Shown piece after piece: positions 46,405 to 54,858 of a stretch of 64,000 nucleotides of DNA (positions within the stretch are counted from its first letter, which is position 1; each line of letters opens with the position of its first letter). The notes beneath the pieces are model-generated. The model had not been told where the DNA came from. It did no database searches and worked only from the letters and a program-made list of their open reading frames with translations. Location of the stretch: the NCBI RefSeq assembly GCF_024730565.1, contig NZ_CP077725.1, positions 1,674,001 through 1,738,000 of the forward strand, read 5' to 3'. Source of the stretch: Clostridium sp. CM027 (GTDB taxonomy: Bacteria; Bacillota; Clostridia; Clostridiales; Clostridiaceae). The translations under genes and the position numbers were made by a program.

Positions 46405-47031
46405 TTATATTAAGTCTTTTATTAAAACTATCCTAGCAGGAGCACCATCTGCTCCCTTAATTTTAAGTGGCATAGCACACATGAAGTATTCATCTTCTTT
46501 TATTTCTTTTAGTCTAACACCTTCTATTATAGTTATTCCCTTGCTAAAAAGAATTTTATGGGTTTCATGTTCTGGCTGAGACCTTTCTATTCCAAGTGAA
46601 TCTATTGCTACTCCAATTATTTCTCTTTCTGCTAGATACTCTGCTCCACTTTTTTCAAGAAAAACAAAATCAAATTCAAATTCATCTGTGAATGAGTTGC
46701 GAGTTTTAAGCAATAAGAATTCACCTGGCCTAATGTTTTTATCCATAAGATCTTCTTTTGTTATTCCATTTACTATTTTTGTTAAATCCAAAACTCTACA
46801 CTTTGTAATCAATTTATTTAAATCAATAGCATCAATAGTAGCACCCATATCATCTACATGATACGGTGCATCAATATGAGTTCCTGTATGTAAGTTCATA
46901 CATATACTAGATTCATTAATGCTATCCTTTGGGATTTTCCTTTCAAATTTAATCACTGGTCTTTTTCCCTCTATATTCTTGTATACTCCCATACTTTTTT
47001 TTATAGTCATAGATATATCATATATAATCAT
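46405..47031 (-). CDS. Cyclase-family (kynurenine-formamidase-like) metal hydrolase
   Basis: A 208-residue member of the cyclase family (PF04199). The metal-binding motif HTGTHIDAPYH (about 52-62) with a downstream Asp is intact, and GVAIDSLGIERSQPEHETHK and GITIIEGVRLKEI are further family stretches. Members include bacterial kynurenine formamidase (KynB), isatin hydrolase and polyketide-cyclase-like enzymes. The specific substrate is not decidable here, though a tryptophan-related amide is possible. The ATG at 47031 has AAGGAGG six bases upstream. It starts 11 bases after zwf and is likely co-transcribed with it. Confidence 0.82.
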   Translation of the reverse strand: MIIYDISMTIKKSMGVYKNIEGKRPVIKFERKIPKDSINESSICMNLHTGTHIDAPYHVDDMGATIDAIDLNKLITKCRVLDLTKIVNGITKEDLMDKNIRPGEFLLLKTRNSFTDEFEFDFVFLEKSGAEYLAEREIIGVAIDSLGIERSQPEHETHKILFSKGITIIEGVRLKEIKEDEYFMCAMPLKIKGADGAPARIVLIKDLI

Positions 47032-47042
47032 GTTACGCCTCC

Positions 47043-48548
47043 TTAATTTTGTGCTGTATTCCACCACTGTCCGCCATCCCGCTCAACTAAATGCATTGCT
47101 TCCTCTGGGCCTGAGGTCCCTGCTGAGTAATTAGGATAATTAGGTATATTATTTTCAAATCCTTTTTCAATGCTTTCAATAAATTTCCACGAGTATTCAA
47201 GTTCATCCCATCTAGTAAACAAAGATGAGTTATTTCTAATTGCTTCAAGCAATAGCCTCTCATAAGCCTCGGGTGAATCATTTAAATACTTACAGCTTTG
47301 ACAATAATCTAATTCAACTTTTTCCATTTTAAATTCACTACCTGGCTTTTTAGCATTTATCTGAAAGAAAAAGCCCTCTTCTGGCTGAATTTTTAAGACT
47401 AAAAGATTATGACTAATCTGATTAAACTCCTTATAATAATTAATTCCAGGAAGTTTTTTAAACTGAATAACTATCTCTGTGCTTTTAGTATCCATTCTTT
47501 TTCCTGCTCTTATATATATGGGTACTCCTCCCCACCGGAAATTGTCAATATAAGTCTTAAGGGCTATAAAAGTATCTGTGTTTGACACTTTTGATACCCT
47601 ATCTTCGTCTCTATACGCCACCTCTTTTATACCATTGACAAAGCCAGAGCCATATTGACCCCGAACAATATTTTCCGTGCAAGTCTCAGCGGTAAAAGGT
47701 CTGAGTGATCGTAATACCTTGACCTTTTCATCTCTTATAGATTCTGGTTGAAAGTCTACTGGAGGTTCCATCGCAATCATAGTCAATATTTGTAACAAAT
47801 GATTTTGAAGCATATCTTTTAAAATACCAGCATTTTCATAATATCCGCCTCTGTTCTCTACGCCTAAAAGTTCATAGGACGTAATTTGAATATTATCAAT
47901 ATAATTTGCATTCCATAGTGGTTCAAATAATGAGTTACCAAATCTTATTGCTAATATGTTTTGGATCATTTCTTTTCCCAGATAGTGATCTATTCTAAAT
48001 ATATCCTCTTCAGGTATAAGCTTTGATATATTATCATTTAAAATCCTAGCCGTTTTCAAACTTGATCCAAAAGGCTTTTCGATCATTATCCTCTGCCAGC
48101 CAGTGTCTTTGCAAACCATAGCATTATTCTTTAAATTTCTAATTATCCCTTCAAAAAACTCTGGTGCAACTGCTAAATAATATAATCTTTTACCTCCAGT
48201 TAAATATTTAGTCTCCATTATTTCCAAAAATGAATCTAAATCCTTGTACGCTTCATTATCTGAAGTAAAATCAAAATTCTTATAAAAAATTTTCTTACTA
48301 AATTTATCCCATAGTTCTTCATTTAAAGAAAACCTAGAGAATTTTTTCACTGATTCATACATTTCTTCTCTATATTGCTGATTTGTTTTTTCCCGTCTTC
48401 CTATAGACACAATTGTAAAATTTTCAGGTAATTTCTCCTCGTACATCAAACTAAAAATAGCTGGAATAAGTTTTCTTTTTGTCAAATCACCAGTTCCACC
48501 AAAAATTATAAATATACTAGAAAGTTCTTCATCCATACTTTTCTCCAT
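47043..48548 (-). CDS. zwf: Glucose-6-phosphate 1-dehydrogenase
   Basis: A 501-residue enzyme that oxidises glucose-6-phosphate with NADP+ (or NAD+) to 6-phosphogluconolactone. Marks: the Rossmann loop FGGTGDLTKRKL (about 16-27), EKPFG (157-161), the active-site motif RIDHYLGKE (185-193) and later YIRAGKRMDTKSTEI. Length is normal. The ATG at 48548 follows AAGGAG with eight-base spacing. Neighbours are not pentose-pathway genes: the next gene is the cyclase-family hydrolase, and neither 6-phosphogluconolactonase nor gnd is within this window. Many clostridia lack an oxidative pentose-phosphate branch, so its presence is informative. Confidence 0.95.
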   Translation of the reverse strand: MEKSMDEELSSIFIIFGGTGDLTKRKLIPAIFSLMYEEKLPENFTIVSIGRREKTNQQYREEMYESVKKFSRFSLNEELWDKFSKKIFYKNFDFTSDNEAYKDLDSFLEIMETKYLTGGKRLYYLAVAPEFFEGIIRNLKNNAMVCKDTGWQRIMIEKPFGSSLKTARILNDNISKLIPEEDIFRIDHYLGKEMIQNILAIRFGNSLFEPLWNANYIDNIQITSYELLGVENRGGYYENAGILKDMLQNHLLQILTMIAMEPPVDFQPESIRDEKVKVLRSLRPFTAETCTENIVRGQYGSGFVNGIKEVAYRDEDRVSKVSNTDTFIALKTYIDNFRWGGVPIYIRAGKRMDTKSTEIVIQFKKLPGINYYKEFNQISHNLLVLKIQPEEGFFFQINAKKPGSEFKMEKVELDYCQSCKYLNDSPEAYERLLLEAIRNNSSLFTRWDELEYSWKFIESIEKGFENNIPNYPNYSAGTSGPEEAMHLVERDGGQWWNTAQN

Positions 48549-48704
48549 TAAAAGTGCTCCTTCCTGCAATTCTTTTCATACGCACTATTTCTTATTTTTT
48601 TGTTCTGATCATAGCATATTAATTAATAACTACATCTACGGGTTTACTTAAATGAAATAGCTATCATATTACAATTTCAATTAATAATAATATACCACAA
48701 ACTC

Positions 48705-48971
48705 ATGAAATGCGTAAAAGTATATTTGCAAGTACTTTTGTTGAATTTCTATATATTGTATTTTTCGGAAGATGCTCAGGGCTTTTGTAATCTATTAAAA
48801 GAAGTGGATGTAGCCGAAGTAAATCTATTACCCTTCCATCAATTTGGACAAAATAAATATTCCTTATTAAATAAGGAATGCAAGTTTGCAGATGTTGCGC
48901 AACTACATGAAGAAGATTTAAACTCATATAAAGAGATATTTATTCAAAACGGCCTAAATTGTATAATATAA
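48705..48971 (+). pseudogene. Fragment of a glycyl-radical-enzyme activating protein (PflC-like C-terminus)
   Basis: From about 48765 the frame reads SEDAQGFCNLLKEVDVAEVN, then LLPFHQFGQNKYSLL and a final HEEDLNSYKEIFIQNGLNC. This is the characteristic C-terminal end of glycyl-radical-enzyme activases (as in PflC, with LPFHQYGEPKYRLL). The radical-SAM CxxxCxxC core, the ferredoxin insert and the rest of the barrel (about 220 residues) are missing, and upstream sequence shows no continuation. The first 20 codons of the open frame look unrelated. No glycyl radical enzyme gene is nearby. It reads as a decayed remnant; its terminator survives. Confidence 0.8.
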
Positions 48972-48985
48972 TTTAGGCTATTTTT
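48952..48985 (+). terminator. Terminator overlapping the stop of the activase remnant
   Basis: A 9-bp stem (GCCTAAATT / AATTTAGGC) with a 9-base loop, then TATTTTTATT. It is probably the original terminator of the lost gene. Confidence 0.7.
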
Positions 48986-49052
48986 ATTCCAGTTTGTTTC
49001 ATAGAAATCAGGGAATGCTATCTATAAAAAGATAGATTGGTGGTATGAAATC

Positions 49053-50420
49053 ATGATAAATATAAAAGTAAAGGTGGAAAGCCTAACAATTACAATGTTA
49101 TTGCTAGCTGCTATTGGCATTACAAGCGGCTGTCCATCAAAAATCAGTAAAAGCGAAAAGAGCATAGGAACATTTAAATTACAAAATACTGCAATAAAAA
49201 AAACTCCAGACATTAAAAGTATGAACGCTGTGGTAATACGGAAAAATGAATTACTTTTAGTCTCGTTAAATGATAAAAATGATAATATCACATTAGATAG
49301 TGGAGGTACCTTTTCTCACCCACTCATATCTCCTGATAAAAGTCTGGTTTCATACATGAAGGATAGTGTTTTATATATTACAACGGATAAACTAGAACAT
49401 ATAAAAGTAGTCGATAATGCGTCACAGTTATCATTTGCATGGCAAGATAAAAATACTTTACTATACTCTCCTACCACTGGCGGCTTATATGTTTATGATG
49501 TTGTAAATAAAATCAGTAAACCTTACCTTCAAAATGAGTTTAATTACCAAAATATTACCTTAGATAGTAAAGGAAGAATATATGCAGAGCAGTACCTATA
49601 CTATAAAAAAAATGGATCTGATTATAGAAATGATTATGGAATATTATTTTTTGATCCAATAGCAAAAACACAAAAAATAGTTATAAAATCAATCCCAAGT
49701 AAAATAGATACAGTTGACGATTTAGGAATGTATCCTATAATAATCGGTATATCAAATGATGATAAGTATCTGTATATATGGAAACATCCACATGCAGGCT
49801 CTCTTGCAGCAGATGGAGTTGATTTGGCAGTGTACGATATTTCACAAAATAAATTAATAGAATATACTAATCCAAATATAGTTTCACTAGGCTATAGTGA
49901 TAATATATCCCCAAACCCTAAAAACAGTAACTCTTTAGCATTAATCTACGGTGGTGGTAGAGAGATGGGTAATAACAAAGATTTAGTTGTTTTAGATATC
50001 TTAACTGGCAAATTTCAGTCCTTATCCCCAAAGGGAGAAACAACCATGACACCTTATTACACAAATGATGGGAATACAATCCTATATGCTTCCTCTAAAG
50101 AACAAAAATATGTGCCTAGCGGCTTAACTCAATGGCTTTTAAACGGGCAACACCATATTTTCAGTATTGATACAACTACAAAACAAATAAAACAGCTTAC
50201 AAATAACCAAAATTATTTCGATTTTTCACCAATATATATAAATAACAAAGACATCATATTCTTCCGTAGTGATAAATCTGAAAATGTGTCTATTTGGAAA
50301 TATGCTAATGGCCAGGAAACTATGCTTGCAGATGGTTTTATATTTTATGATGATATGGATTATCCAGCCCAAAACTATTTTGGTCATTTTAACACCACTC
50401 AGTATACTGATATACGATAG
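49053..50420 (+). CDS. Beta-propeller (TolB/WD40-like) lipoprotein
   Basis: A 455-residue precursor. The signal segment ends GITSGC, a lipobox with lipidated Cys at about 27. The rest is a series of beta-propeller blades: SHPLISPDKSLVSYMKDS, LSFAWQDKNTLLYSP, NISPNPKNSNSLALIYGG, MTPYYTNDGNTILYASS and FSPIYINNKDIIFFRSD, each with the Ser-Pro-Asp or similar turn of TolB/PD40 repeats. It is predicted to sit on the outer membrane face, binding a protein or sugar; no enzymatic motif is present. It resembles in plan the protein at the right end of this window. The start has GGTGGT upstream. It stands alone, convergent with a hypothetical gene. Confidence 0.78.
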   Translation: MINIKVKVESLTITMLLLAAIGITSGCPSKISKSEKSIGTFKLQNTAIKKTPDIKSMNAVVIRKNELLLVSLNDKNDNITLDSGGTFSHPLISPDKSLVSYMKDSVLYITTDKLEHIKVVDNASQLSFAWQDKNTLLYSPTTGGLYVYDVVNKISKPYLQNEFNYQNITLDSKGRIYAEQYLYYKKNGSDYRNDYGILFFDPIAKTQKIVIKSIPSKIDTVDDLGMYPIIIGISNDDKYLYIWKHPHAGSLAADGVDLAVYDISQNKLIEYTNPNIVSLGYSDNISPNPKNSNSLALIYGGGREMGNNKDLVVLDILTGKFQSLSPKGETTMTPYYTNDGNTILYASSKEQKYVPSGLTQWLLNGQHHIFSIDTTTKQIKQLTNNQNYFDFSPIYINNKDIIFFRSDKSENVSIWKYANGQETMLADGFIFYDDMDYPAQNYFGHFNTTQYTDIR

Positions 50421-50503
50421 CCAATTGAAGTTATCCCCTTTCTATGGATGATTTTTACGTAATATAAAATTTATTACTTTCATTTATGATAAATAAAGTT
50501 CAA

Positions 50504-50533
50504 AAAGGCTCTAGCAAAATTGCTAAAGCCCTT
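50504..50533. terminator. Terminator after the beta-propeller lipoprotein gene
   Basis: An 11-bp stem with one mismatch (GGCTCTAGCAA / TTGCTAAAGCC), extended by AAA/TTT pairs, then CTTTATTTAA. It lies 84 bases past the stop codon. Confidence 0.75.
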
Positions 50534-50585
50534 TATTTAATAGCGAGAAAAATATATATTAAAAATAAATAGACCTTTTGAATCT

Positions 50586-51044
50586 TTATAGATTAATTAC
50601 TCCATTTAATGTTGGTTTGTTTTCATCTCTTGAATTTAGCTCTATTATATCTGGTAATTTCCAATTTCTTATTCCTCTATTAAATCTCCGTGGTAATAGA
50701 TATCTAGCTGGCTTATACCCCTTTTTCCGGTGATTCATTATATCTTCCTCAAACATGTTTTTTACTTCGTTCATATGACAACTATTTATTTTAATTTGTT
50801 TAAACTTAAGTTCACTTACAATTTTCAAAAACCTATCTACTTCACTTTGAAAAACTTTAGCAAAAAAAGCATTTGCCTTATTGCCATCACAAATTAATAT
50901 TGGATTTAATTGACTTTCATTTATAATAGCTTTCAATTTAAATACATCTTTTTTACTCTTCCCAATAAAATAACCATAATTAATATAATTAGGATCACTA
51001 TCTTCAGGAAAAATCACATTATATAACAATTCTTCTTCTTTCAT
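50586..51044 (-). CDS. Hypothetical protein
   Basis: A 152-residue soluble protein, no signal or membrane segment. Visible pattern: an alternating alpha/beta N-terminal two thirds (NYGYFIGKSKKDVFKLK, NPILICDGNKANAFFAKVFQ, KQIKINSCHMNEVKNMFEE) and a basic tail (HRKKGYKPARYLLPRRFNRGIRN) that could bind nucleic acid or membrane. I do not recognise the family. The ATG at 51044 is set by AAAGGTGAGG; an in-frame GTG four codons earlier overlaps that site. Monocistronic. Confidence 0.65.
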   Translation of the reverse strand: MKEEELLYNVIFPEDSDPNYINYGYFIGKSKKDVFKLKAIINESQLNPILICDGNKANAFFAKVFQSEVDRFLKIVSELKFKQIKINSCHMNEVKNMFEEDIMNHRKKGYKPARYLLPRRFNRGIRNWKLPDIIELNSRDENKPTLNGVINL

Positions 51045-51187
51045 TTTAATCCTCACCTTTCTAATAAAATACTAGATTAATAAAACTAAAATTTTCAAAG
51101 CCTCTGATATATATATTCGTTGTAGTTATTATAGTAGTTAATTGTAAATAATATGTTATGAATTTGTTTAGACTTGACTACGTATTG

Positions 51188-52150
51188 TTAATTTTCAAAA
51201 CATTCTTTAAATTCCTTCTTGATAATTAAAAAGTCCTCTAAATCATTTAAAAATAGAAATAATAATGCCCTATTTTCAAATTCATTTCTATTCTTTGGCA
51301 ATGCCATAATTTCATAATCTTTCCTAAGTAAAGTGAGCTTATTAATAAGTTCGATACAATCATTATCTTCATGAATATTAGTTGCAACATCATTAGTAAA
51401 TTCTGACAATATTATAGTTTGATCATAGGTTATATAAAATCTTGAAAAATGTCTTTTCATTCTTTTTATAGCCTCTAATTGTATTTTTCTCATATCTATA
51501 TAACTTACATAATAATCATTACTCTTAAACAAATGATTATTATTTATTATTTGTACCATCAATTTAGTATTTTTAATTAGCTTTTCAACACTTGAAATTA
51601 CTTCTTGCTCATAAATTGGTACAGCTTGTGAAATCAAACTTAATGCCATATCTGATAATATTAATCTATATTGTTCTTCTATCTTCTCTTTGTTCTTCTC
51701 AAAATCCTCTTCTAATGATGCTGTATATAAATTAAAAACCATTGCAACCCCAATACCTATTATAGTTAACTTTGCTTCATTTATAATCCAGAAAATATTA
51801 ATATCTGTACTTATTAAAAGATGTGTTGATAATACTGCGCCAATAACCATACCCTCACTTGTTTTCAAAATATTAGTTATTGGTATAAATATAAGTAAAA
51901 ATAGTCCAAATACAATAGGATTATTACCAAGTAAAATATATAGCATAAAAGATAAAAGTATAGCTACGGTGGATGCGATTATTCTCCTACCTGCAACTAA
52001 TATAGATTCTTTCTTCGTATCTTGAATACTTAATATTGCAATTATACCCGAAGTTACTCCAAATTCTAATCCCATATAATTTGATATAATAATTGCTATT
52101 GTTGCAGACAAAGTTATCTTAACTGTTTTTGATTGTAAATATTTTATCAT
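51188..52150 (-). CDS. Aromatic-acid-exporter-family (DUF939/FUSC-like) membrane protein
   Basis: A 320-residue protein. The N-terminal half has four to five hydrophobic segments (about 8-150), with GLEFGVTSGIIAILSIQDTKKES and GRRIIASTVAILLSFMLY as in the ArAE_1 (DUF939) family; the C-terminal half is a soluble helical domain of the ArAE_1_C type. It is related in layout to FUSC-type aromatic acid exporters, but transport has not been shown for this Gram-positive branch. The ATG at 52150 has GGAG 11 bases upstream. Its only context is the nearby tryptophanase locus, which could make an aromatic-product efflux role plausible; this is speculation. Confidence 0.78.
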   Translation of the reverse strand: MIKYLQSKTVKITLSATIAIIISNYMGLEFGVTSGIIAILSIQDTKKESILVAGRRIIASTVAILLSFMLYILLGNNPIVFGLFLLIFIPITNILKTSEGMVIGAVLSTHLLISTDINIFWIINEAKLTIIGIGVAMVFNLYTASLEEDFEKNKEKIEEQYRLILSDMALSLISQAVPIYEQEVISSVEKLIKNTKLMVQIINNNHLFKSNDYYVSYIDMRKIQLEAIKRMKRHFSRFYITYDQTIILSEFTNDVATNIHEDNDCIELINKLTLLRKDYEIMALPKNRNEFENRALLFLFLNDLEDFLIIKKEFKECFEN

Positions 52151-52258
52151 TTCACAACTTTCTCCTACTACCATAATTATATGGTATGTTCTTTATTTAT
52201 AATTAACTTTTTTGCTTTTTATTTCAGTCAGGTTTCTTATTATGGTGCATCATATAAC

Positions 52259-52286
52259 AAAAAACCTTTAAATTTCAAGGTTTTTT
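52259..52286 (-). terminator. Terminator of the DauR/YheO-type regulator gene
   Basis: A 10-bp stem (AAAAAACCTT / AAGGTTTTTT) with an 8-base loop; the T-rich arm is on the correct side for the minus strand. Confidence 0.75.
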
Positions 52287-52300
52287 ATTTGTTTTCTTTA

Positions 52301-52990
52301 TCAAGTACAATCCATATTTCTATTGACTTTGCTGAGATAGCGATAGATACTAGGCTCTGAACAATAAAGTTGTTTTGCCACTTCACTTACAGCTCCCTTA
52401 AGCATAAAAACACCTTTTCGGTTTAATATATCAATGATATTTATCCGTTCATTCTTCGACAATCGATCAATAGGGATGTTATTGTCGTCTAATACCTTAT
52501 TTAAAACAGTTTCTGTTACTTCAGCAATAGATCCCGAAAAGGTCTCAGTATTATCATTCAAAAGAGAATTAACAGATTCATATGTGCTATTTTGCTCAAT
52601 TAATTTATCTGGGTGACAAAGCTTTAATATTTGGTCGCTTATATCTACATATTTTTTATCGTCGAAATTAATGCACAACATTCCCACAAGCTCATCGTTC
52701 TCGTCCTTAATAAACATGGTTGAAGATCTCAATATGCGTTGATCTTTAGAAACTCCATTATAGTTGAGTTTATAGTTGTTATTTTTATAACTCTTATCTG
52801 ATATAATACTCAGTGCAAGATTAGTCATGGGAGCGCCAACTGTTCGTCCGCTAACATATCCATTCGCTATTGCAACTACGGAATTTGTATCATATCCAAA
52901 ATCATGTAAAGCAACTTCATAATCTGGACCTAGGGACTTTCCTAAAAATTCTACAAGAATGCTATATTGTTTTAACATAATGTCATTCAT
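52301..52990 (-). CDS. DauR/YheO-type PAS-like plus HTH transcriptional regulator
   Basis: A 229-residue regulator. The N-terminal YheO-like PAS domain has LGPDYEVALHDFG, VVAIANGYVSGRTVGAPMTN, and RSSTMFIKDENDELVGMLCINFD. The C-terminal helix-turn-helix has LNRKGVFMLKGAVSEVAKQLYCSEPSIYRYL. Members include DauR, which controls D-amino-acid catabolism genes. Here the gene is divergent from tnaA across a 433-base gap, so control of tryptophanase, perhaps with an amino-acid or indole effector, is likely. The ATG at 52990 follows AGGTGG; upstream in-frame codons to 53041 lack a ribosome site. Confidence 0.85.
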   Translation of the reverse strand: MNDIMLKQYSILVEFLGKSLGPDYEVALHDFGYDTNSVVAIANGYVSGRTVGAPMTNLALSIISDKSYKNNNYKLNYNGVSKDQRILRSSTMFIKDENDELVGMLCINFDDKKYVDISDQILKLCHPDKLIEQNSTYESVNSLLNDNTETFSGSIAEVTETVLNKVLDDNNIPIDRLSKNERINIIDILNRKGVFMLKGAVSEVAKQLYCSEPSIYRYLSKVNRNMDCT

Positions 52991-53122
52991 TTTTCCACCT
53001 ACTCTTATATATTTATTACACCACTTTATATGGAACTTCATAACTAGTGTATTTATTATAGAAATTTTAAAATCTAAATTTATAATATGCTATATAGATT
53101 ATCACAATTATATAAAAGTTAC

Positions 53123-53134
53123 AACGTAAACGTT
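53123..53134. promoter_or_regulatory. Candidate operator between the divergent regulator and tnaA
   Basis: An inverted repeat AACGT-AA-ACGTT, the most GC-containing palindrome in the 433-base tnaA/regulator gap, lies 133 bases before the regulator start and about 155 bases before the tnaA -35. No protein is known to bind it. Confidence 0.3.
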
Positions 53135-53287
53135 ATTTTTTAATAATTTATTATTAATAAAGTAATTACTTATCGACTACAAATTCATTTAAAGCTATAA
53201 AAAATCCTTAAATCAGGCAAATTAGTATAACAAATCCCATTTGCTAGTGATTGTTTCTATTTATTGTTAATAATTTTATTAAGACCA

Positions 53288-53316
53288 TTGACTATATATT
53301 ATTGCAGTGATAAAAT
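53288..53316 (+). promoter_or_regulatory. Promoter of tnaA
   Basis: TTGACT (53288-53293), 17 bases, TAAAAT (53311-53316). The expected transcript has a leader of about 100 bases before the tnaA start. The leader contains a 10-codon open frame (53367-53399) with no Trp. Confidence 0.75.
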
Positions 53317-53423
53317 CCTTCTATAGGGGGTTTAAAATATAAAAACCATTATATTACAGGGGGGCAATGATTTATTCATTCAACATAATTACATTTTAAA
53401 TAAATAAAATGGAGGTTTTTATT

Positions 53424-54809
53424 ATGAGCATAAAATATATACCAGAACCATTTAGAATTAAGATGGTAGAGACTCTTAAGATGCTTACACGTGAGGAAAG
53501 GAAACAAAAGATTGCTGAAGCAAAATACAATATGTTTAACCTTCGTGGTGAAGATGTTTATATTGACTTATTAACAGATAGTGGAACTAATGCAATGAGT
53601 CAAGAACAATGGGCTGGTATCATGAGAGGCGACGAAGCCTATGCCGGTTCATCAAGTTACTATAAACTTGTAGGAGCAGGTCAGGATATTTTTGGTTATA
53701 AATATATTCAGCCAGTTCATCAAGGTCGCGCAGCGGAGAAGGTTATGTTTGGATTATTAATGGAAAAAGGTAAATACTCTATCTCTAATACCTTCTTTGA
53801 TACAACAAGAGCACACGTAGAAGCAACGGGTGCAAGAGCCATTGATTGTGTTGTTGCTGAGGCTAAAGATCCAGCTATAAGAGCACCTTTTAAAGGAAAT
53901 ATGGATGTTGAAAAATTAGAATCCTTAATTAAAGAGTACGGTGCTGATAAGATTGGTCTTGTTGTTATGACAGTTACAAATAATTCAGCAGGTGGCCAGC
54001 CAGTATCTGTACAAAACGTAAGAGAAACATCAAATGTTTGTAAAAAATACGGTATTAAATTATGTATCGATGCTGCACGTTATGCTGAAAACGCTTACTT
54101 AGTAAAATTAAGAGAAAAAGAGTTTGCAGATAAATCAATTAAAGAAATTGTAAAAGAAATGTTTAGTTATGCAGATATGTTTACAATGAGTGCTAAGAAA
54201 GATACAATTGTCAATATGGGTGGATTAATTGGCATTAAAGATGATGAAAAATTGTTCCAACTTTGTAAGGCACGTACAATTTTATTCGAAGGTTTTATTA
54301 CTTATGGCGGTCTTTCAGGTCGTGATCTTGAGAGTTTAGCACTTGGTCTTTATGAAGGACTTGATGAAAATTACCTTAACTATCGTATTGGACAAATGGA
54401 GTATCTTGCAGCACGACTTGATGATGCAGGCGTTACGTACCAATCACCAGTAGGAGGCCATGGTGTATTTGTAGATGCAAAGGCGTTGTTACCTCAGATT
54501 CCATACTATGAATTCCCGGGGCAAGCCCTTGCGATTGAACTTTATATAGAAGCTGGAATTCGTACATGCGATATTGGATCTTATATGATGGGAAATGATC
54601 CTGATACAGGAAAACAAATAGAATCAGAATTTGAGTTTACACGTTTTGCAATTCCACGTCGTGTTTATACTCAATCCCATATCGATATTATGGCAGATGC
54701 CCTAATTGCAATTAAAAAAAGAGCAAGCGAAATAACAGGTTACCGAATTACATGGGAGCCAGCTGTTCTTAGACACTTCCAAGCAAGTCTCGAACCAGTT
54801 AAAAAATAA
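53424..54809 (+). CDS. tnaA: Tryptophanase
   Basis: A 461-residue PLP enzyme that splits tryptophan to indole, pyruvate and ammonia. PLP lysine is K259 in SAKKD. It is close to tyrosine phenol-lyase in sequence, but the residues that separate the two all match tryptophanase: Asp in NTFFDTT (D126; E. coli D133, Thr in the lyase), Ile in RTCDIGSY (where the lyase has Arg381), and His in VLRHF (H451; E. coli H463, Phe in the lyase). The ATG at 53424 has GGAGG eight bases upstream; an earlier ATG at 53409 overlaps that site. Divergent from the DauR-type regulator and ended by a strong terminator; no tnaB-like permease gene follows. Confidence 0.94.
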   Translation: MSIKYIPEPFRIKMVETLKMLTREERKQKIAEAKYNMFNLRGEDVYIDLLTDSGTNAMSQEQWAGIMRGDEAYAGSSSYYKLVGAGQDIFGYKYIQPVHQGRAAEKVMFGLLMEKGKYSISNTFFDTTRAHVEATGARAIDCVVAEAKDPAIRAPFKGNMDVEKLESLIKEYGADKIGLVVMTVTNNSAGGQPVSVQNVRETSNVCKKYGIKLCIDAARYAENAYLVKLREKEFADKSIKEIVKEMFSYADMFTMSAKKDTIVNMGGLIGIKDDEKLFQLCKARTILFEGFITYGGLSGRDLESLALGLYEGLDENYLNYRIGQMEYLAARLDDAGVTYQSPVGGHGVFVDAKALLPQIPYYEFPGQALAIELYIEAGIRTCDIGSYMMGNDPDTGKQIESEFEFTRFAIPRRVYTQSHIDIMADALIAIKKRASEITGYRITWEPAVLRHFQASLEPVKK

Positions 54810-54819
54810 GATATTTTAA

Positions 54820-54857
54820 ATAAAAGCTTGCATTTTTTTTAAGTTGCAAGCTTTTAT
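54820..54857. terminator. Terminator of tnaA, shared with the convergent gene
   Basis: A perfect 13-bp stem (ATAAAAGCTTGCA / TGCAAGCTTTTAT) with a 12-base loop, directly between tnaA and the LD-carboxypeptidase gene. Confidence 0.85.
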
Positions 54858-54858
54858 A

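Noticed and set aside
47087-47281. Minus-strand open frame inside zwf in another frame
   Set aside because: Fully contained in the zwf coding region and with no domain; a frame shadow.
48703-48927. Minus-strand 74-codon frame opposite the activase remnant
   Set aside because: No ribosome site and composition of a shadow; the plus-strand frame has clear family similarity.
53367-53399. TnaC-like leader peptide
   Set aside because: The 10-codon frame has no Trp or Pro codon and its ribosome site is too close to the ATG; kept only as a remark.
53424-54809. Tyrosine phenol-lyase instead of tryptophanase
   Set aside because: Asp, Ile and His at the three specificity positions match tryptophanase; the lyase has Thr, Arg and Phe there.
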